A DNA stretch of 64,000 bases from Nostoc paludosum FACHB-159 (GCF_014698835.1 NZ_JACJTU010000021.1:1-64000), one strand, 5' to 3'; positions 47,698 through 57,215 are shown, counted from the first letter of the stretch. Translations and numbers: made by a program. The notes: a model not told the origin generated them from the sequence alone.

Positions 47698-48090
47698 ATG
47701 GCAAGACTCGAATTAAAAAATCATCAAGTTTGGCAAGATTTAACTGAAATATTAGAAAATTTAGATAGCAATAGACTTGCTCAAGAACATTTGGAAGAAT
47801 GTGAGTATAAAGTATGTGGCTACTGGGACGATGAAGATGAATATTATGAAACAATTACTTTACCTCGTGACTTAGACGCAGAATTAGTCAGTAGTTCTAT
47901 TGGCGTTAGTCAAAAAGAACGCTTTTTTCAGTTAAAGTTTTTCCTCATAGCTTCTAGTGCTGATACCACACAAGCACCGAATAATCACACTCAAAAGATT
48001 GGTGAATTAGTTCTTGTTTACAATGAAAATTTGGAATTTGTTGATGAAAATTGGCTTTTAGATATCGATTCTCCAATGCTTATGAAATAA
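47698..48090 (+). CDS. Unknown acidic protein (130 aa)
   Basis: Acidic in the middle (WDDEDEYYETITLPRDLDAE), soluble, with no known motif. It is 12 bases behind the 102-residue gene and probably co-translated with it. An acidic partner beside a small basic protein is the pattern of some immunity or antitoxin pairs, but there is no direct support. Confidence 0.6.
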   Translation: MARLELKNHQVWQDLTEILENLDSNRLAQEHLEECEYKVCGYWDDEDEYYETITLPRDLDAELVSSSIGVSQKERFFQLKFFLIASSADTTQAPNNHTQKIGELVLVYNENLEFVDENWLLDIDSPMLMK

Positions 48091-48206
48091 TATCGCTCAC
48101 TTGAATACTTTAGTTAAAATTCTAGGATATCTGTTATAAAGACAATAAGTTGCTATATTTTTTAGTTCATATCAGCCTTGATGATAATCAAAATTTTAGC
48201 TATACT

Positions 48207-48839
48207 TCAAAGCTGAGCTAAATTTAACTCGACAAACGGAGTTAATACTTCACCCGTCCAAATGTCTTCGATTAATTCCATACCTCTACTTTCAGAACTG
48301 TAGATTGTTACCTTCTCATCTGGATTGTAATAGATAAATCGCAACTGAAAGTTACCTGGCTTTAGAGGTTGAAAAACGCACGTACAATTATCTCTATTGA
48401 TGATGCTAAGCCCTAATCTATTACCCCAAATCTTAAAAATTTGTATCTTAGGGAAGAATATCAAACTTTCTCCTGGCATAACGAGAGGATAATCAGATTC
48501 TACGGGTGTTGGAAGCCTAATCCAACCACATTCCAATGGAATTGCCCCCTGTGCATCCACAAGTTCTAGAAATAAATTCAAAATAAAAAAACTAAATCGA
48601 AAGGGGATTGAGGTTTTATTAGTAATTCGTATACCAATCTCTACACAATGTTTAGGAGAAAAATGTCCTGGGAGTATTGCAAATACAGATTCAAAAGTAG
48701 CCAGAAAATCCAAAATACCCAGAAATTTCTGTACTAAATTTTTTTTGGGTAAGCACAACCTTCGCTCCGGTACTATAATTTCAAACTTAACATTATTCAC
48801 TTCAACAGCATTAATTCCATTTGGTTCAAAAGATGTCAT
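48207..48839 (-). CDS. Unknown protein (210 aa) behind dhaL
   Basis: No recognised family. Beta-rich with hydrophobic stretches in the middle (FRFSFFILNLFLELVDAQG, GESLIFFPKIQIFKIWG) that look like strands rather than membrane helices. It begins 14 bases after dhaL on the same strand and may ride on the dha transcript. A link to dihydroxyacetone metabolism is not supported by its sequence. Confidence 0.6.
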   Translation of the reverse strand: MTSFEPNGINAVEVNNVKFEIIVPERRLCLPKKNLVQKFLGILDFLATFESVFAILPGHFSPKHCVEIGIRITNKTSIPFRFSFFILNLFLELVDAQGAIPLECGWIRLPTPVESDYPLVMPGESLIFFPKIQIFKIWGNRLGLSIINRDNCTCVFQPLKPGNFQLRFIYYNPDEKVTIYSSESRGMELIEDIWTGEVLTPFVELNLAQL

Positions 48840-48853
48840 GGCACATTAGATGC

Positions 48854-49492
48854 TTATTTCTCAGAACTTTCTAACACTCCTAACAAACTCTTCAACATCA
48901 AATAAGCAGAAGTTCCTCCGGGATCTTGATGTCCAACACTTCTTTCTCCCAAATAACTAGCCCGTCCTTTTTTCGCCTGCATTGGTATAGTTTCCTCCAA
49001 CGCTTTTTGGGCAGCCACTACAGCCTGTTGCATAGCTTCCACAGTACTTTGGTTTTCTTCTACAGCCTGCCGAAAAGCTGCAACAGCCGGAGATAACACA
49101 TCTACCATTGTCTTATCCCCTAGTTGCGCTTTACCACGTTGCAGCACACCGTCTAAACCTGCTTGCAGCAGCTCTAACATATCTTTTTCTGTTAGTTCTT
49201 GCTTAAGAACTACTACTGCACTGGCTCGCAAAAACAAAGTGCCGTAAAGAGGGCCACTGGCACCGCCAATGGAGGAAATCAAGGTCATACTCACGGTTTT
49301 GAGAATGCTACCAATGTCTTTGTCTGCAACATTGGGTAACTGAGCGATCGCTTTTTTAAACCCACGATCCATATTTATCCCGTGGTCAGCATCTCCAATG
49401 GCTGCATCTAATTCTGTCAAATATGTTTTATTCTGCTCTATTTCCGATGCAAATGCCTGCAACCATTGTAATATCTGCGCCTGAGTGACCAT
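48854..49492 (-). CDS. dhaL: Dihydroxyacetone kinase, ADP-binding subunit DhaL
   Basis: 212 residues. DhaL carries the nucleotide: DAAIGDADHGINMDRGF (about 28, Mg-binding aspartates), SSIGGASGPLYGT (about 73) and GHQDPGGTSAYL (about 188). It begins 1 base after dhaK ends, so the two are one unit. No DhaM phosphotransfer gene is nearby, so the phosphoryl source (ATP directly or a PTS protein elsewhere) is open. Confidence 0.92.
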   Translation of the reverse strand: MVTQAQILQWLQAFASEIEQNKTYLTELDAAIGDADHGINMDRGFKKAIAQLPNVADKDIGSILKTVSMTLISSIGGASGPLYGTLFLRASAVVVLKQELTEKDMLELLQAGLDGVLQRGKAQLGDKTMVDVLSPAVAAFRQAVEENQSTVEAMQQAVVAAQKALEETIPMQAKKGRASYLGERSVGHQDPGGTSAYLMLKSLLGVLESSEK

Positions 49493-49493
49493 A

Positions 49494-50567
49494 TCAAACT
49501 CCCCACCGCCAACTAGGCGTTTTTACTGGTGCATCCCATAGCCGAATCATCTCATCATCTAGCTTCAACAGGGTAATAGAACAACCTTGCATTTCCAAAG
49601 ATGTAATATAAGACCCTATTAAGTTTCGTACAATCTGCAATCCTTGTTGTTGGCAGATTTCGGCAAGTTTGCGGTAAACAAGATACAATTCCGAAAGCGG
49701 AGTTCCACCCATCCCATTGACAAAAACTAACAAGCGATCGCCTTTTACAAGTGGTGGATCGATGAGTTCCACATCAACCCATTCTCCCTTGTCTTCATCC
49801 CACTCGCGCACTATGCGAGTATATGCTGTATCTTCAATGAGCGATCGCGTCAAAATTTCGGTAATCTCATCTACTGATTTTAGATTTGTGCGTTCTATTC
49901 CTGGCTCCCCGTGAATACCGATACCTAATTCAATTTGGCGATCGTCCAATTCAAAGGTCGGCGTTCCTTTGCCTGGTGTTGTACATGATGTCAGAGCAAT
50001 TCCCATACTCCGCCCATGCAAATTTACCCGACGACACAAATTTGCTAATTGTGATAAATCATACCCTTGCTCGGCGGCTGCACCACAAATTTTTTCCGCC
50101 AGTACTGTTGTTCCGACACCCCGTCGTCCTTGGGTATACAAACTGTCCTTGACTGCCACATCGTCATCAATCAAAATATTTAGCGATCGGATGCCCTCAG
50201 CATGGGCTAACTCCGTTGCCATTTCAAAGTTCATGACATCGCCACTGTAATTTTTGACGATATAAAGAATACCAGCCCCTCCATCTACTTGCTTGGCAGC
50301 TTCTAGCATTTGGTCAGGGGTAGGTGAAGTGAAAACTTCCCCAGGGCAAGCTGCATCAAGCATTCCTCTGCCCACAAAGCCAGCGTGCATCGGTTCGTGA
50401 CCGCTACCTCCACCAGAAATAATTGCTACCTTCCCTTGAACGGGTGCATCAGCTCGATAGACAAAAGCAGGGTCATAGTTGACTTTAATTAAATCAGAAT
50501 GAGCGACTGCCATACCCTCTAGACTTTCGCGTACAAAGTCTTCTGGCTTGTTAATCAGCTTTTTCAT
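49494..50567 (-). CDS. dhaK: Dihydroxyacetone kinase, substrate-binding subunit DhaK
   Basis: 357 residues. DhaK binds dihydroxyacetone covalently through a histidine, here in LGIGIHGEPGIER (about 215), and has the conserved ISGGGSGHEPMHAGFVGRG loop (about 50) and NYSGDVMNFEMA (about 105). With DhaL it phosphorylates dihydroxyacetone to DHAP. It is the first gene of a unit dhaK-dhaL-unknown. Confidence 0.93.
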   Translation of the reverse strand: MKKLINKPEDFVRESLEGMAVAHSDLIKVNYDPAFVYRADAPVQGKVAIISGGGSGHEPMHAGFVGRGMLDAACPGEVFTSPTPDQMLEAAKQVDGGAGILYIVKNYSGDVMNFEMATELAHAEGIRSLNILIDDDVAVKDSLYTQGRRGVGTTVLAEKICGAAAEQGYDLSQLANLCRRVNLHGRSMGIALTSCTTPGKGTPTFELDDRQIELGIGIHGEPGIERTNLKSVDEITEILTRSLIEDTAYTRIVREWDEDKGEWVDVELIDPPLVKGDRLLVFVNGMGGTPLSELYLVYRKLAEICQQQGLQIVRNLIGSYITSLEMQGCSITLLKLDDEMIRLWDAPVKTPSWRWGV

Positions 50568-50919
50568 GGTTTGGTCACTTCTGACAAACAGTATTTGAAA
50601 TCAGTCAACAGTTAACATACCCCAGAGCGTATGCTGCGATCGTAGTGCTAAAGAAAGCATAAAGACCAACAGGTGCAGGAAGCGATACCCAACGGACGAA
50701 ACTGATAACTGATAATCAAGATACACGATTGCAGACCATTTAAACCGTATTGCCTTAAAAGCCAGACAGCAAGAGAAGTTGAAGTCTGTTGCTTATTGCC
50801 TGTTTCTTGCTATAAGCCTGCCCTTCAACTTCTCTCTAAATTATTTATGGGGATTATCTTTTTACTTTTTACTTCTTAAAAGATGCCATCGCCCTGCTTG
50901 CGTCCCTAGTTATGTATGT
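50568..50919. repeat. Gap with a 13-bp inverted repeat
   Basis: AGAGAAGTTGAAG (50772-50784) and CTTCAACTTCTCT (50823-50835) form a perfect 13-bp pair around TTGCTTATTGCCTGTTTC-type dispersed repeat sequence. There is no gene. Confidence 0.7.
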
Positions 50920-51468
50920 TCACTCATTAGTTGTTGATTGTGGTTTACTAACACCATGCAGTTTAATAAAGCTATCAAAGGCGTACCATGCCAACACATA
51001 CCAGGGAATAATTTCAAATTGCAAACCCTTAGCTAGTAACTGTCTCACAGCAAGGATACTCAATCCTAAGGGAAAAATAACTCGCAAGTCAATTTCGCCT
51101 TTCGTTGCGAGTTCTACTCTTTTGTTTAAATTAAAAACTGCATTTGTAATGCCCACAGCTGCCTCCGAGTTACCCTCAGTAATATCGGCGAAAATAACTC
51201 CTAAATCTGTGAGTGTGGCAATTACATTTTTCAATGTCTCATCTTTGCCATCGTGTTCGATCGCAATACTACCGTGATGAATATTAGTCCGCACCTGATT
51301 AATATAAGGTTGCGCTGCGAGTGCATTAGCAATGCGTTGCATTTCCCCATTTTGACGATGGGGTAGAGCAACTCTCAAGCGTAGCCGTCCTGGAGTATTG
51401 CTGACAATTTTTGTAGATATTCGTTTGGAAAAATTGCTTAAAGCTGTTTGCTCAATAATTTTGGGCAT
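50920..51468 (-). CDS. HMA-like (HMA_2) domain protein
   Basis: 182 residues from ATG at 51468; a GTG at 51501 is an alternative. The N-terminal half is a ferredoxin-like HMA domain in which the metal CxxC is replaced by NTPGRLRLRVALP (about 24). One or two hydrophobic helices follow (IFPLGLSILAVRQLL, IIPWYVLAWYAF). The domain is shared with two larger neighbours in this island, one of them the P-type ATPase. It is probably membrane-associated; metal binding is doubtful without the cysteines. Confidence 0.75.
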   Translation of the reverse strand: MPKIIEQTALSNFSKRISTKIVSNTPGRLRLRVALPHRQNGEMQRIANALAAQPYINQVRTNIHHGSIAIEHDGKDETLKNVIATLTDLGVIFADITEGNSEAAVGITNAVFNLNKRVELATKGEIDLRVIFPLGLSILAVRQLLAKGLQFEIIPWYVLAWYAFDSFIKLHGVSKPQSTTNE

Positions 51469-51540
51469 CTCGGTCAGACTACCATGACTATTTGTCAACA
51501 CACAACTGCCGTCCTGATTTGGAGTTGGATTTTAAAGAAG

Positions 51541-51800
51541 GGAGTGGGGATTGGGGAGATGGGGAAGTGTGGGGAGTGTGGGGAGTGTGGGGAGTGTGGG
51601 GAGTGTGGGGAGTGTGGGGAGAGAGGGGAGTGTGGGGAGTGTGGGGAGAGAGGGGAGAGAGGGGAGTGTGGGGGGAAAAAGAATTAATGCTTCCCCATCC
51701 TCCCACACCTCCCACACCTCCCACACCTCCCACACCTCCCACACCTCCCACACCTCCCACACCTCCCACACCTCCTGCTTGCCCCATGCCCAATGCCCCA
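51541..51800. repeat. 9-bp paired tandem arrays able to form a large hairpin
   Basis: Left: about ten units of GGGGAGTGT and GGGGAGAGA (51560-51672). Right: about nine units of CCTCCCACA (51700-51773). The period of 9 makes all six frames open, so long spurious reading frames appear on both strands. It separates the HMA_2 gene from the DUF5132 gene. Confidence 0.9.
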
Positions 51801-51825
51801 TGCTCAATTCGCATTTCTGAGAATT

Positions 51826-52134
51826 TTACACACCATTATCTAAGGTGTTGTCAACAGGGTTACTCGCAGCTTCAAATACTGGAGTTTGCTTGTCTTCAGC
51901 TAGTTCTGCCCTAGCTTCAGCTACAATATCTTCCCAGCTTTCACCAAGTTCTGCAAAGGCTCCTCTGCTTTTTTCGTAGGCTGCAAGTCCGCCTTTGATT
52001 ACGGACTTGGCTATGGGTTTACCAATTCCAGCAACGAGGGGAATTAGGACGGGAGCCAGGATAACTGCGCCAATTCCAGCTACAATTCCCACAGGGCCTG
52101 CATCTTCAATGAAATCGGTAATTTTAGGTGCCAT
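51826..52134 (-). CDS. DUF5132-domain protein
   Basis: 102 residues. A glycine-rich hydrophobic segment (GIVAGIGAVILAPVLIPLVAGIGKPIAKS, quoted here only as positions about 16-45) is followed by a helical acidic tail. This matches DUF5132 proteins, which often sit next to HMA_2 and P-type ATPase genes in cyanobacteria. AGGAGG lies about 10 bases before the ATG. Function unknown; a small membrane partner of the ATPase is an inference. Confidence 0.8.
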   Translation of the reverse strand: MAPKITDFIEDAGPVGIVAGIGAVILAPVLIPLVAGIGKPIAKSVIKGGLAAYEKSRGAFAELGESWEDIVAEARAELAEDKQTPVFEAASNPVDNTLDNGV

Positions 52135-52207
52135 AGTTAAGATTCCTCCTGTTAAATTGAAAAATTGTTGTAAAGCTTTCTAACATACTCTTGTTAAAAG
52201 AGTTGTA

Positions 52208-54505
52208 TCATCTTGCCGATGGTAGAGCTTTTTTTGGTGAAGGTTTGAGAATTGGACGCAAACCATTGACGCCTGCAACTACTGTTGAGCCGTTGTTGAC
52301 TACTGTTGCCGCTAAGGGGTTAAGACCAAAGAACACGGCAACAAACATCGCTGCAATGTTAGGCAGGGCAACAATACTGGTGTTTTGATGAATTATTTGC
52401 TTGGCTTTACGAGCGATCGCGATCGCTTCTAATAAACCATGCAAGTCATTTTGCATTAACACCACATCTGCTGTTTCCCGCGCGATTTCCGAACCGTTAG
52501 CGAAGGATACTGAAACATCAGCGTAGGCTAAAGCAGGCGAATCGTTGATTCCATCGCCTACAAATGCAACTGTTTTGCCTTGTTCGTGTAGTTGGCGGAC
52601 AACTGTTGCTTTTTGTTCCGGAAAAGCTTCGGCGTGGGTATGCTTTGGCGCAATCCCCAATTGAGCGGCCACAGCATTAGCTGTTCGCTTGTTATCTCCG
52701 GTGAGCATGTGAACTTCTACGCCATCAACTGTCAATAACTGGGTAATTACTTCCTGACTTTCAGGACGCAGAATATCACTATAGACTATTCTACCCTGAA
52801 GTTGATTGTTACTAGCGACATAAATCAGTGAGTCTCCTGGCTGATGCCCATTGAGAGGTTCCATGTCTACGCCTTGTTGACGCAAAAAGCGCTCGCTACC
52901 GACGTAAACAGTCTCGCCGTCAATCTCGGCTTGTACGCCTAAACCCAATTGATAGTCCCATTTACTCCGGTTGGGGATCGCTACTTGCTGTGCTTCGGCA
53001 TAGCGAATCACTGCTTCAGCTACAGGGTGCGTCAGCCGCTGTTCAGCCGCAGCAGCTAGTTCCAACACCCGCAAGTCCGATGTTGCAGGATTGAGACTCT
53101 CAACTCTGACAACTGACACTTCACCTTTTGTAAGAGTGCCCGTCTTATCAAACACAACTGTATCAACTGCTGCGAGTTGTTCTAATGCCCGACCGCTACG
53201 AATCAGGATGCCGTGCTTGGCTGCATAAGTCAGCGCTGCCAAAACTGTTGTCGGAATTGATACCCTAATTCCCGTGCATAAATCTAGGGTAAGGACGCTA
53301 GCTACCCTTGCTGGATTGCGAGTTGCGGCAAATACCCCCGCACCAAGTAACAATGTTGGCACAACAGCTTTTTCGGCAATTTTGATGGCATAGTTTTCCA
53401 TGCGGGTATCATGGACTGGCGCTTCTTGCATTAACTTGATGCTTTGTCCGGCACGGGTGTCATTACCCACCCATTCCGCCAAGATATAAATTCGTCCCTC
53501 ACGCATCAAGGTTGAGGCAAAAACTGGCTGTCCTTTTCTTTTTAAGACAGGCATGGATTCGCCGGTGAGTTTCTGCTCATCTAGCAGGGCTTTACCCCGG
53601 AGGATGGTACCATCAACTGGCACCTGTTCCCCAGGATAGACAATGACTGTATCACCACGTTGTACATCCTGAATGGGGATTTGTTCTTTGACTCCGTTGC
53701 GTTCAACCCAGACGAATTGCCCTAAGGAACTGAGTAAATCTAGGGTTTGCAATTTAGAAGAACGGGCAGTACGATCGCGGATGTTTTCACCAATTTCAAT
53801 TAAGCTTAACATCAACGATGGTGTGAGAAATTGACCTTGAACGGTGGTAATTGCGATCGCCAGAAAATCCAAAAAGTCAATGTTCAATTTCCGTTCCTTG
53901 ACGATCCCTTCCACTGCCCTTTGGAACACCGGTAAGGTTGCTAGGGCAATGGTTCCCGCCACTATTAGAGGGGGGATCGGTAACCCCAATGGCCCTCCTA
54001 GCACAGCTAAACTGGTAGCCATAGCCGAAAGTTGTATCCCAGGCCAGGAATTCTCTACATCCTCTGTTGGTTGGGTAGCTAATGAATTGTTAGCTTTGGG
54101 CACAACTATTCCCATGTCATTGGCCGCCCCAATCAGATAAATCAAACGCGATCGCACCTTCGCATCTGCAACTGAACTGGATTTATAATTCACAACTAAC
54201 GCCGCCGCAGCCGTTTTGATTCGGACATTAGTAAAGAGGGGATCGGCTTCTACTATAGCTAAAAGACGTTGAGCATAGTCGGCATCATAACGTAATCGAG
54301 GCACGCGCAACCTTATCCTTCCCCGAATTTGATGAACAACACTGTAGGTAACTTGAGCAGTATGTCTGCGGGAATGTCCATTTTTATCAGTCAGAGAAAC
54401 TTTGCCATTCTTTTGCACTAAAGGAATTATCTGACTTTGTTTCTCTACAATCTCCTGAGATTTTTGAACTCGTAGGGATGGTGGTTGAACTGTGACTTGT
54501 GCCAT
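52208..54505 (-). CDS. P1B-like metal-transporting P-type ATPase with non-CPC motif
   Basis: 765 residues. An N-terminal HMA_2 domain (HQIRGRIRLRVPRLRYD, about 57) is followed by membrane helices, the actuator (KLTGESMPV, about 315), the ion-site helix LDLCTGIRVSIPT (about 405), phosphorylation site DKTGTLTKG (about 453), THPVAEAV (HP motif) and GDGINDSPAL (about 650). The usual CPC of copper/zinc pumps is replaced by CTG, so the ion is unclear; some divergent P1B pumps handle manganese or other ions. A conserved VNNGSTVVAGVNGLRP tail is present. It sits in a three-HMA island. Confidence 0.9.
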   Translation of the reverse strand: MAQVTVQPPSLRVQKSQEIVEKQSQIIPLVQKNGKVSLTDKNGHSRRHTAQVTYSVVHQIRGRIRLRVPRLRYDADYAQRLLAIVEADPLFTNVRIKTAAAALVVNYKSSSVADAKVRSRLIYLIGAANDMGIVVPKANNSLATQPTEDVENSWPGIQLSAMATSLAVLGGPLGLPIPPLIVAGTIALATLPVFQRAVEGIVKERKLNIDFLDFLAIAITTVQGQFLTPSLMLSLIEIGENIRDRTARSSKLQTLDLLSSLGQFVWVERNGVKEQIPIQDVQRGDTVIVYPGEQVPVDGTILRGKALLDEQKLTGESMPVLKRKGQPVFASTLMREGRIYILAEWVGNDTRAGQSIKLMQEAPVHDTRMENYAIKIAEKAVVPTLLLGAGVFAATRNPARVASVLTLDLCTGIRVSIPTTVLAALTYAAKHGILIRSGRALEQLAAVDTVVFDKTGTLTKGEVSVVRVESLNPATSDLRVLELAAAAEQRLTHPVAEAVIRYAEAQQVAIPNRSKWDYQLGLGVQAEIDGETVYVGSERFLRQQGVDMEPLNGHQPGDSLIYVASNNQLQGRIVYSDILRPESQEVITQLLTVDGVEVHMLTGDNKRTANAVAAQLGIAPKHTHAEAFPEQKATVVRQLHEQGKTVAFVGDGINDSPALAYADVSVSFANGSEIARETADVVLMQNDLHGLLEAIAIARKAKQIIHQNTSIVALPNIAAMFVAVFFGLNPLAATVVNNGSTVVAGVNGLRPILKPSPKKALPSAR

Positions 54506-55013
54506 TCGTTATATCTCGTATAAATTTACAAACTTTGTTATTCAGCGGACTGTTGATTTACGGAAAAGCGGTGGTCAGATCCCCGACTTTTTCAAGAAGT
54601 CGGGGATCTTGCAGCATCGAGACTGAAACGAGCTGTATTGACGGCCAATCTGGCCGGATTGGTTAATGGATTGGAGATTTGCTGATGCCTAAAATTTTGC
54701 TAGAGGCGATGGCATTTGCCAAACCTGCTGTTACATCCCTGGCAGGTTCAATCCCATTGGCTATGCGATATTACCGCTTCAAAGACGCTTTATTTGCAGC
54801 AACTCAATCAGACGTTGCTGATATTCTAAATTCTGACCGATCCCAGACACACATAATCTGACTTGGCTGTTATGTGTATGGGTGATGCTATGAACTACCC
54901 TTACAAATTGTCTGTAAGTGCGTAGGCGTAGTTCCTCGTAGACATCGCTTGAATCTAGTTGTGAGCTAGAACCCTCCATTGTTCTCCTCCAGTGTTCCTA
55001 AGTGTGGAACCGT
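54506..55013. other. Gap between the P-type ATPase and the second HMA_2 gene
   Basis: A strong hairpin GATCCCCGACTT / AAGTCGGGGATC (54578-54589 with 54597-54608) is present. Downstream, a 59-60-residue frame at 54682-54861 (plus) reads MPKILLEAMAFAKPAVTS and is preceded in another frame by LKRAVLTANLAGLVNGLE. This could be a decayed gene, but I cannot name it. Confidence 0.45.
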
Positions 55014-56249
55014 CTATAACGGAAAGTTCGCCATTATGGCTAACGAATAAGACAAAGTTGCTGGTTTTAAATCAGCCCATAGACTTGATAAATTTAGATT
55101 TGTATTCTCTACTTCTGCCGTCCGACTCTCTTGTTGAGTTGTGTCTTCTAACACGTTTGTGTTGTCTGATTGTGCCGTATGACTCACATTTAAAGTTGTG
55201 TCCTCCAACACAGTTGTAGTGTCTGTTTGTGTTGTTTGACTCACTTCTTCTTGAGATGTTTGTGGTTGTGCAACTTTGATGGCATCGCTAGGCGGATTAG
55301 TTTGCAATGCCAACTCCATGAGATTTACCCAATGGCTGACGCTAATCTGGCTAGGCTGATAAGAAATGGCGATGGATGCTGCACCACTATTCACACGCAC
55401 GCCGATGGTCTGGGGATCATTGTTAATCAACCTCTCTAGCCGCCGTCCATAGGCACGATCTTCAGCTAATCGAGGCAGATGAAATCTGATACGCCCCGGA
55501 ATTGCATGGACTACACTGTAAGCAATTTTTGCTGGCTGTGTTATTGAGTTTTTACCCTTCAAATCTCGCACCTCTTGGTTCTGACCAAAAGCATTTCCCT
55601 TATTTGTGGAGTGGGCGTCTGGCTTGCCCTTTACTTGTTGTAACTTTTCCGATCCCAAAGCTTCTTCAAAAACATCAATTACCTTACGAGTTGCTTCTGC
55701 GGTAATCATATACACTGGAATCGATGCCAAGCCGCTGATCCCCAGTCCACCTGTGACTGCTAACCCTGTCATTAAAGGAATCAACGAAATAGTCTGTTCC
55801 TTCCAGAAATCAAGGGATTTCCATGCAGCAAAGGGATCTACTTGAGTGTTTGAGGTCGGCGAAACTTGAGCTTGGTGAATATTCAATTGTTGCAATAGCC
55901 CCAACACTTGTGGCAGTGACAGTTTTTTTGGCTCGAAGCTGACAACTATACTGCCTGTTTCCTCGTTGGCATCAACTTGTTTTATCCCATACTGCTGCCG
56001 TAAGGCTTGGGATATATTTTTGATTGTTGATTTGGAAATCCCTTCACTAGCGCGGATTCTTAGCCGCCCAGTAGTCGCATGAACAATTTCCAATCTCTTT
56101 GAAGGCAGTTGCACTTGTGACTGTGTAGCCGTATCGGTTGTACTGCTATTTTCTTTTACTTCATCACTTTGATGCTGGTGAGAGGTTAAGTCAGGAGACA
56201 TACTTTTCTGCGGACTTAACCTCTCGTGACTACTAATAATATTGGTCAT
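55014..56249 (-). CDS. Double HMA-like (HMA_2) domain protein
   Basis: 411 residues with two CxxC-less HMA-like units: HATTGRLRIRASEGISKS (about 60) and HAIPGRIRFHLPRLAEDR (about 248). Between them is a hydrophobic pair of helices (LIPLMTGLAVTGGLGISGL, about 160). Near residues 330-390 a short repeat occurs (TTLNVSHTAQ, TTQQESRTAEVENTN). The shared GR(L/I)R motif links it to the P-type ATPase and the 182-residue protein. It is likely a regulatory or scaffolding partner. Confidence 0.8.
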   Translation of the reverse strand: MTNIISSHERLSPQKSMSPDLTSHQHQSDEVKENSSTTDTATQSQVQLPSKRLEIVHATTGRLRIRASEGISKSTIKNISQALRQQYGIKQVDANEETGSIVVSFEPKKLSLPQVLGLLQQLNIHQAQVSPTSNTQVDPFAAWKSLDFWKEQTISLIPLMTGLAVTGGLGISGLASIPVYMITAEATRKVIDVFEEALGSEKLQQVKGKPDAHSTNKGNAFGQNQEVRDLKGKNSITQPAKIAYSVVHAIPGRIRFHLPRLAEDRAYGRRLERLINNDPQTIGVRVNSGAASIAISYQPSQISVSHWVNLMELALQTNPPSDAIKVAQPQTSQEEVSQTTQTDTTTVLEDTTLNVSHTAQSDNTNVLEDTTQQESRTAEVENTNLNLSSLWADLKPATLSYSLAIMANFPL

Positions 56250-56342
56250 TTACCCGATAACTAGACCCAACCAGAGGTTAACGATAGGTTAAGTATAACT
56301 GAAACTTTCCGTTAACTATCATTCTCAAGAATTATTTTTGGA

Positions 56343-56870
56343 TTAAGTCTTGTTAACTACTCGTTGTTGGTATTCCTGCTCAGTAATCATATCGAGAGTG
56401 TTTTCTAGGCGGTCTACAAATACGATGCCGTCGAGGTGGTCATATTCGTGTTGAAATATACGAGCGACGAAATCGCTTAATTCTTGCTTTTGTAGATTGC
56501 CTTGGCGATCGCTATATTCCACTTCGATAGTTTTATACCGAGGAACTAATCCCCTAATGCCTGGAAGACTTAAACAGCCTTCCCAATCTTTGACAACTTC
56601 GGTTGAGTGAGCAATGATTCTAGGATTAATCATAGCAGTAGGTTCCATTTCTGGGGCGTTAGGATACCTGGGATTAGGGCGGGAAGCCACAATAAATAAA
56701 CGATAAGATTTTGCAACTTGCGGCGCAGCAATTCCTACGCCGTTAGCCTTGGCAACAGTAGCCATCAAGTCATCGATTAATTTTTGGATACCTGAATCTT
56801 GGATATTATCAACCCAAGCAGCTTTTTGGCGCAGTGTGGGATTGCCTAATTGAATGATTGGTTCAGACAT
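56343..56870 (-). CDS. def: Peptide deformylase
   Basis: 175 residues. It removes the formyl group from new proteins. All three family motifs are present: GVGIAAPQ (about 44), EGCLSLPG (about 97) with the metal Cys, and QHEYDHLDG (about 139) with the two metal His and catalytic Glu. Start ATG at 56870 after GGAGTTTTC-like sequence; the upstream region is a repeat array. It stands alone. Confidence 0.95.
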   Translation of the reverse strand: MSEPIIQLGNPTLRQKAAWVDNIQDSGIQKLIDDLMATVAKANGVGIAAPQVAKSYRLFIVASRPNPRYPNAPEMEPTAMINPRIIAHSTEVVKDWEGCLSLPGIRGLVPRYKTIEVEYSDRQGNLQKQELSDFVARIFQHEYDHLDGIVFVDRLENTLDMITEQEYQQRVVNKT

Positions 56871-56885
56871 AAGAAAACTCCTTTA

Positions 56886-57040
56886 GTAATTGGGCATTGG
56901 GCATTGGGAATTGGGTATGGGGCATTGGGAATTGGGTATGGGGCATTGGGCATTGGGCATGGGGCATTGGGAATTGGGCATTGGGCATTGGGCATTGGGA
57001 ATTGGGCATTGGGCATTGGGCATTGGGCATTGGGCATCGG
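56886..57040. repeat. Heptamer array TGGGCAT / TGGGAAT
   Basis: About 20 units, G-rich on the plus strand. It is the left half of a pair whose complement lies at 57254-57381. Confidence 0.9.
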
Positions 57041-57047
57041 GGAGATA

Positions 57048-57215
57048 AGCTTGAACATTAAGCCTTAAAGCTTGAACATTAAGCCTTAAAGCTTGAACAT
57101 TAAGCCTTAAAGCTTGAACATTAAGTCTTAAAGTTTGAACATTAAGCCTTAAAGCTTAAACATTAAGCCTTAAAGCTTGAACATTAAGCCTTAAAGTTTG
57201 AACATTAAGCCTTTG
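57048..57215. repeat. 21-bp tandem array, eight copies
   Basis: Unit AGCTTGAACATTAAGCCTTAA, eight copies with a few substitutions (AGTTTG, AAGTCTT, AGCTTAAAC). Each unit holds the odd palindrome TTAAGCCTTAA. It is flanked by the inverted heptamer arrays. Confidence 0.9.

Noticed and set aside
51488..51914. Several long frames over the 9-bp arrays
   Set aside because: They arise because the repeat period is a multiple of 3; composition is pure repeat.
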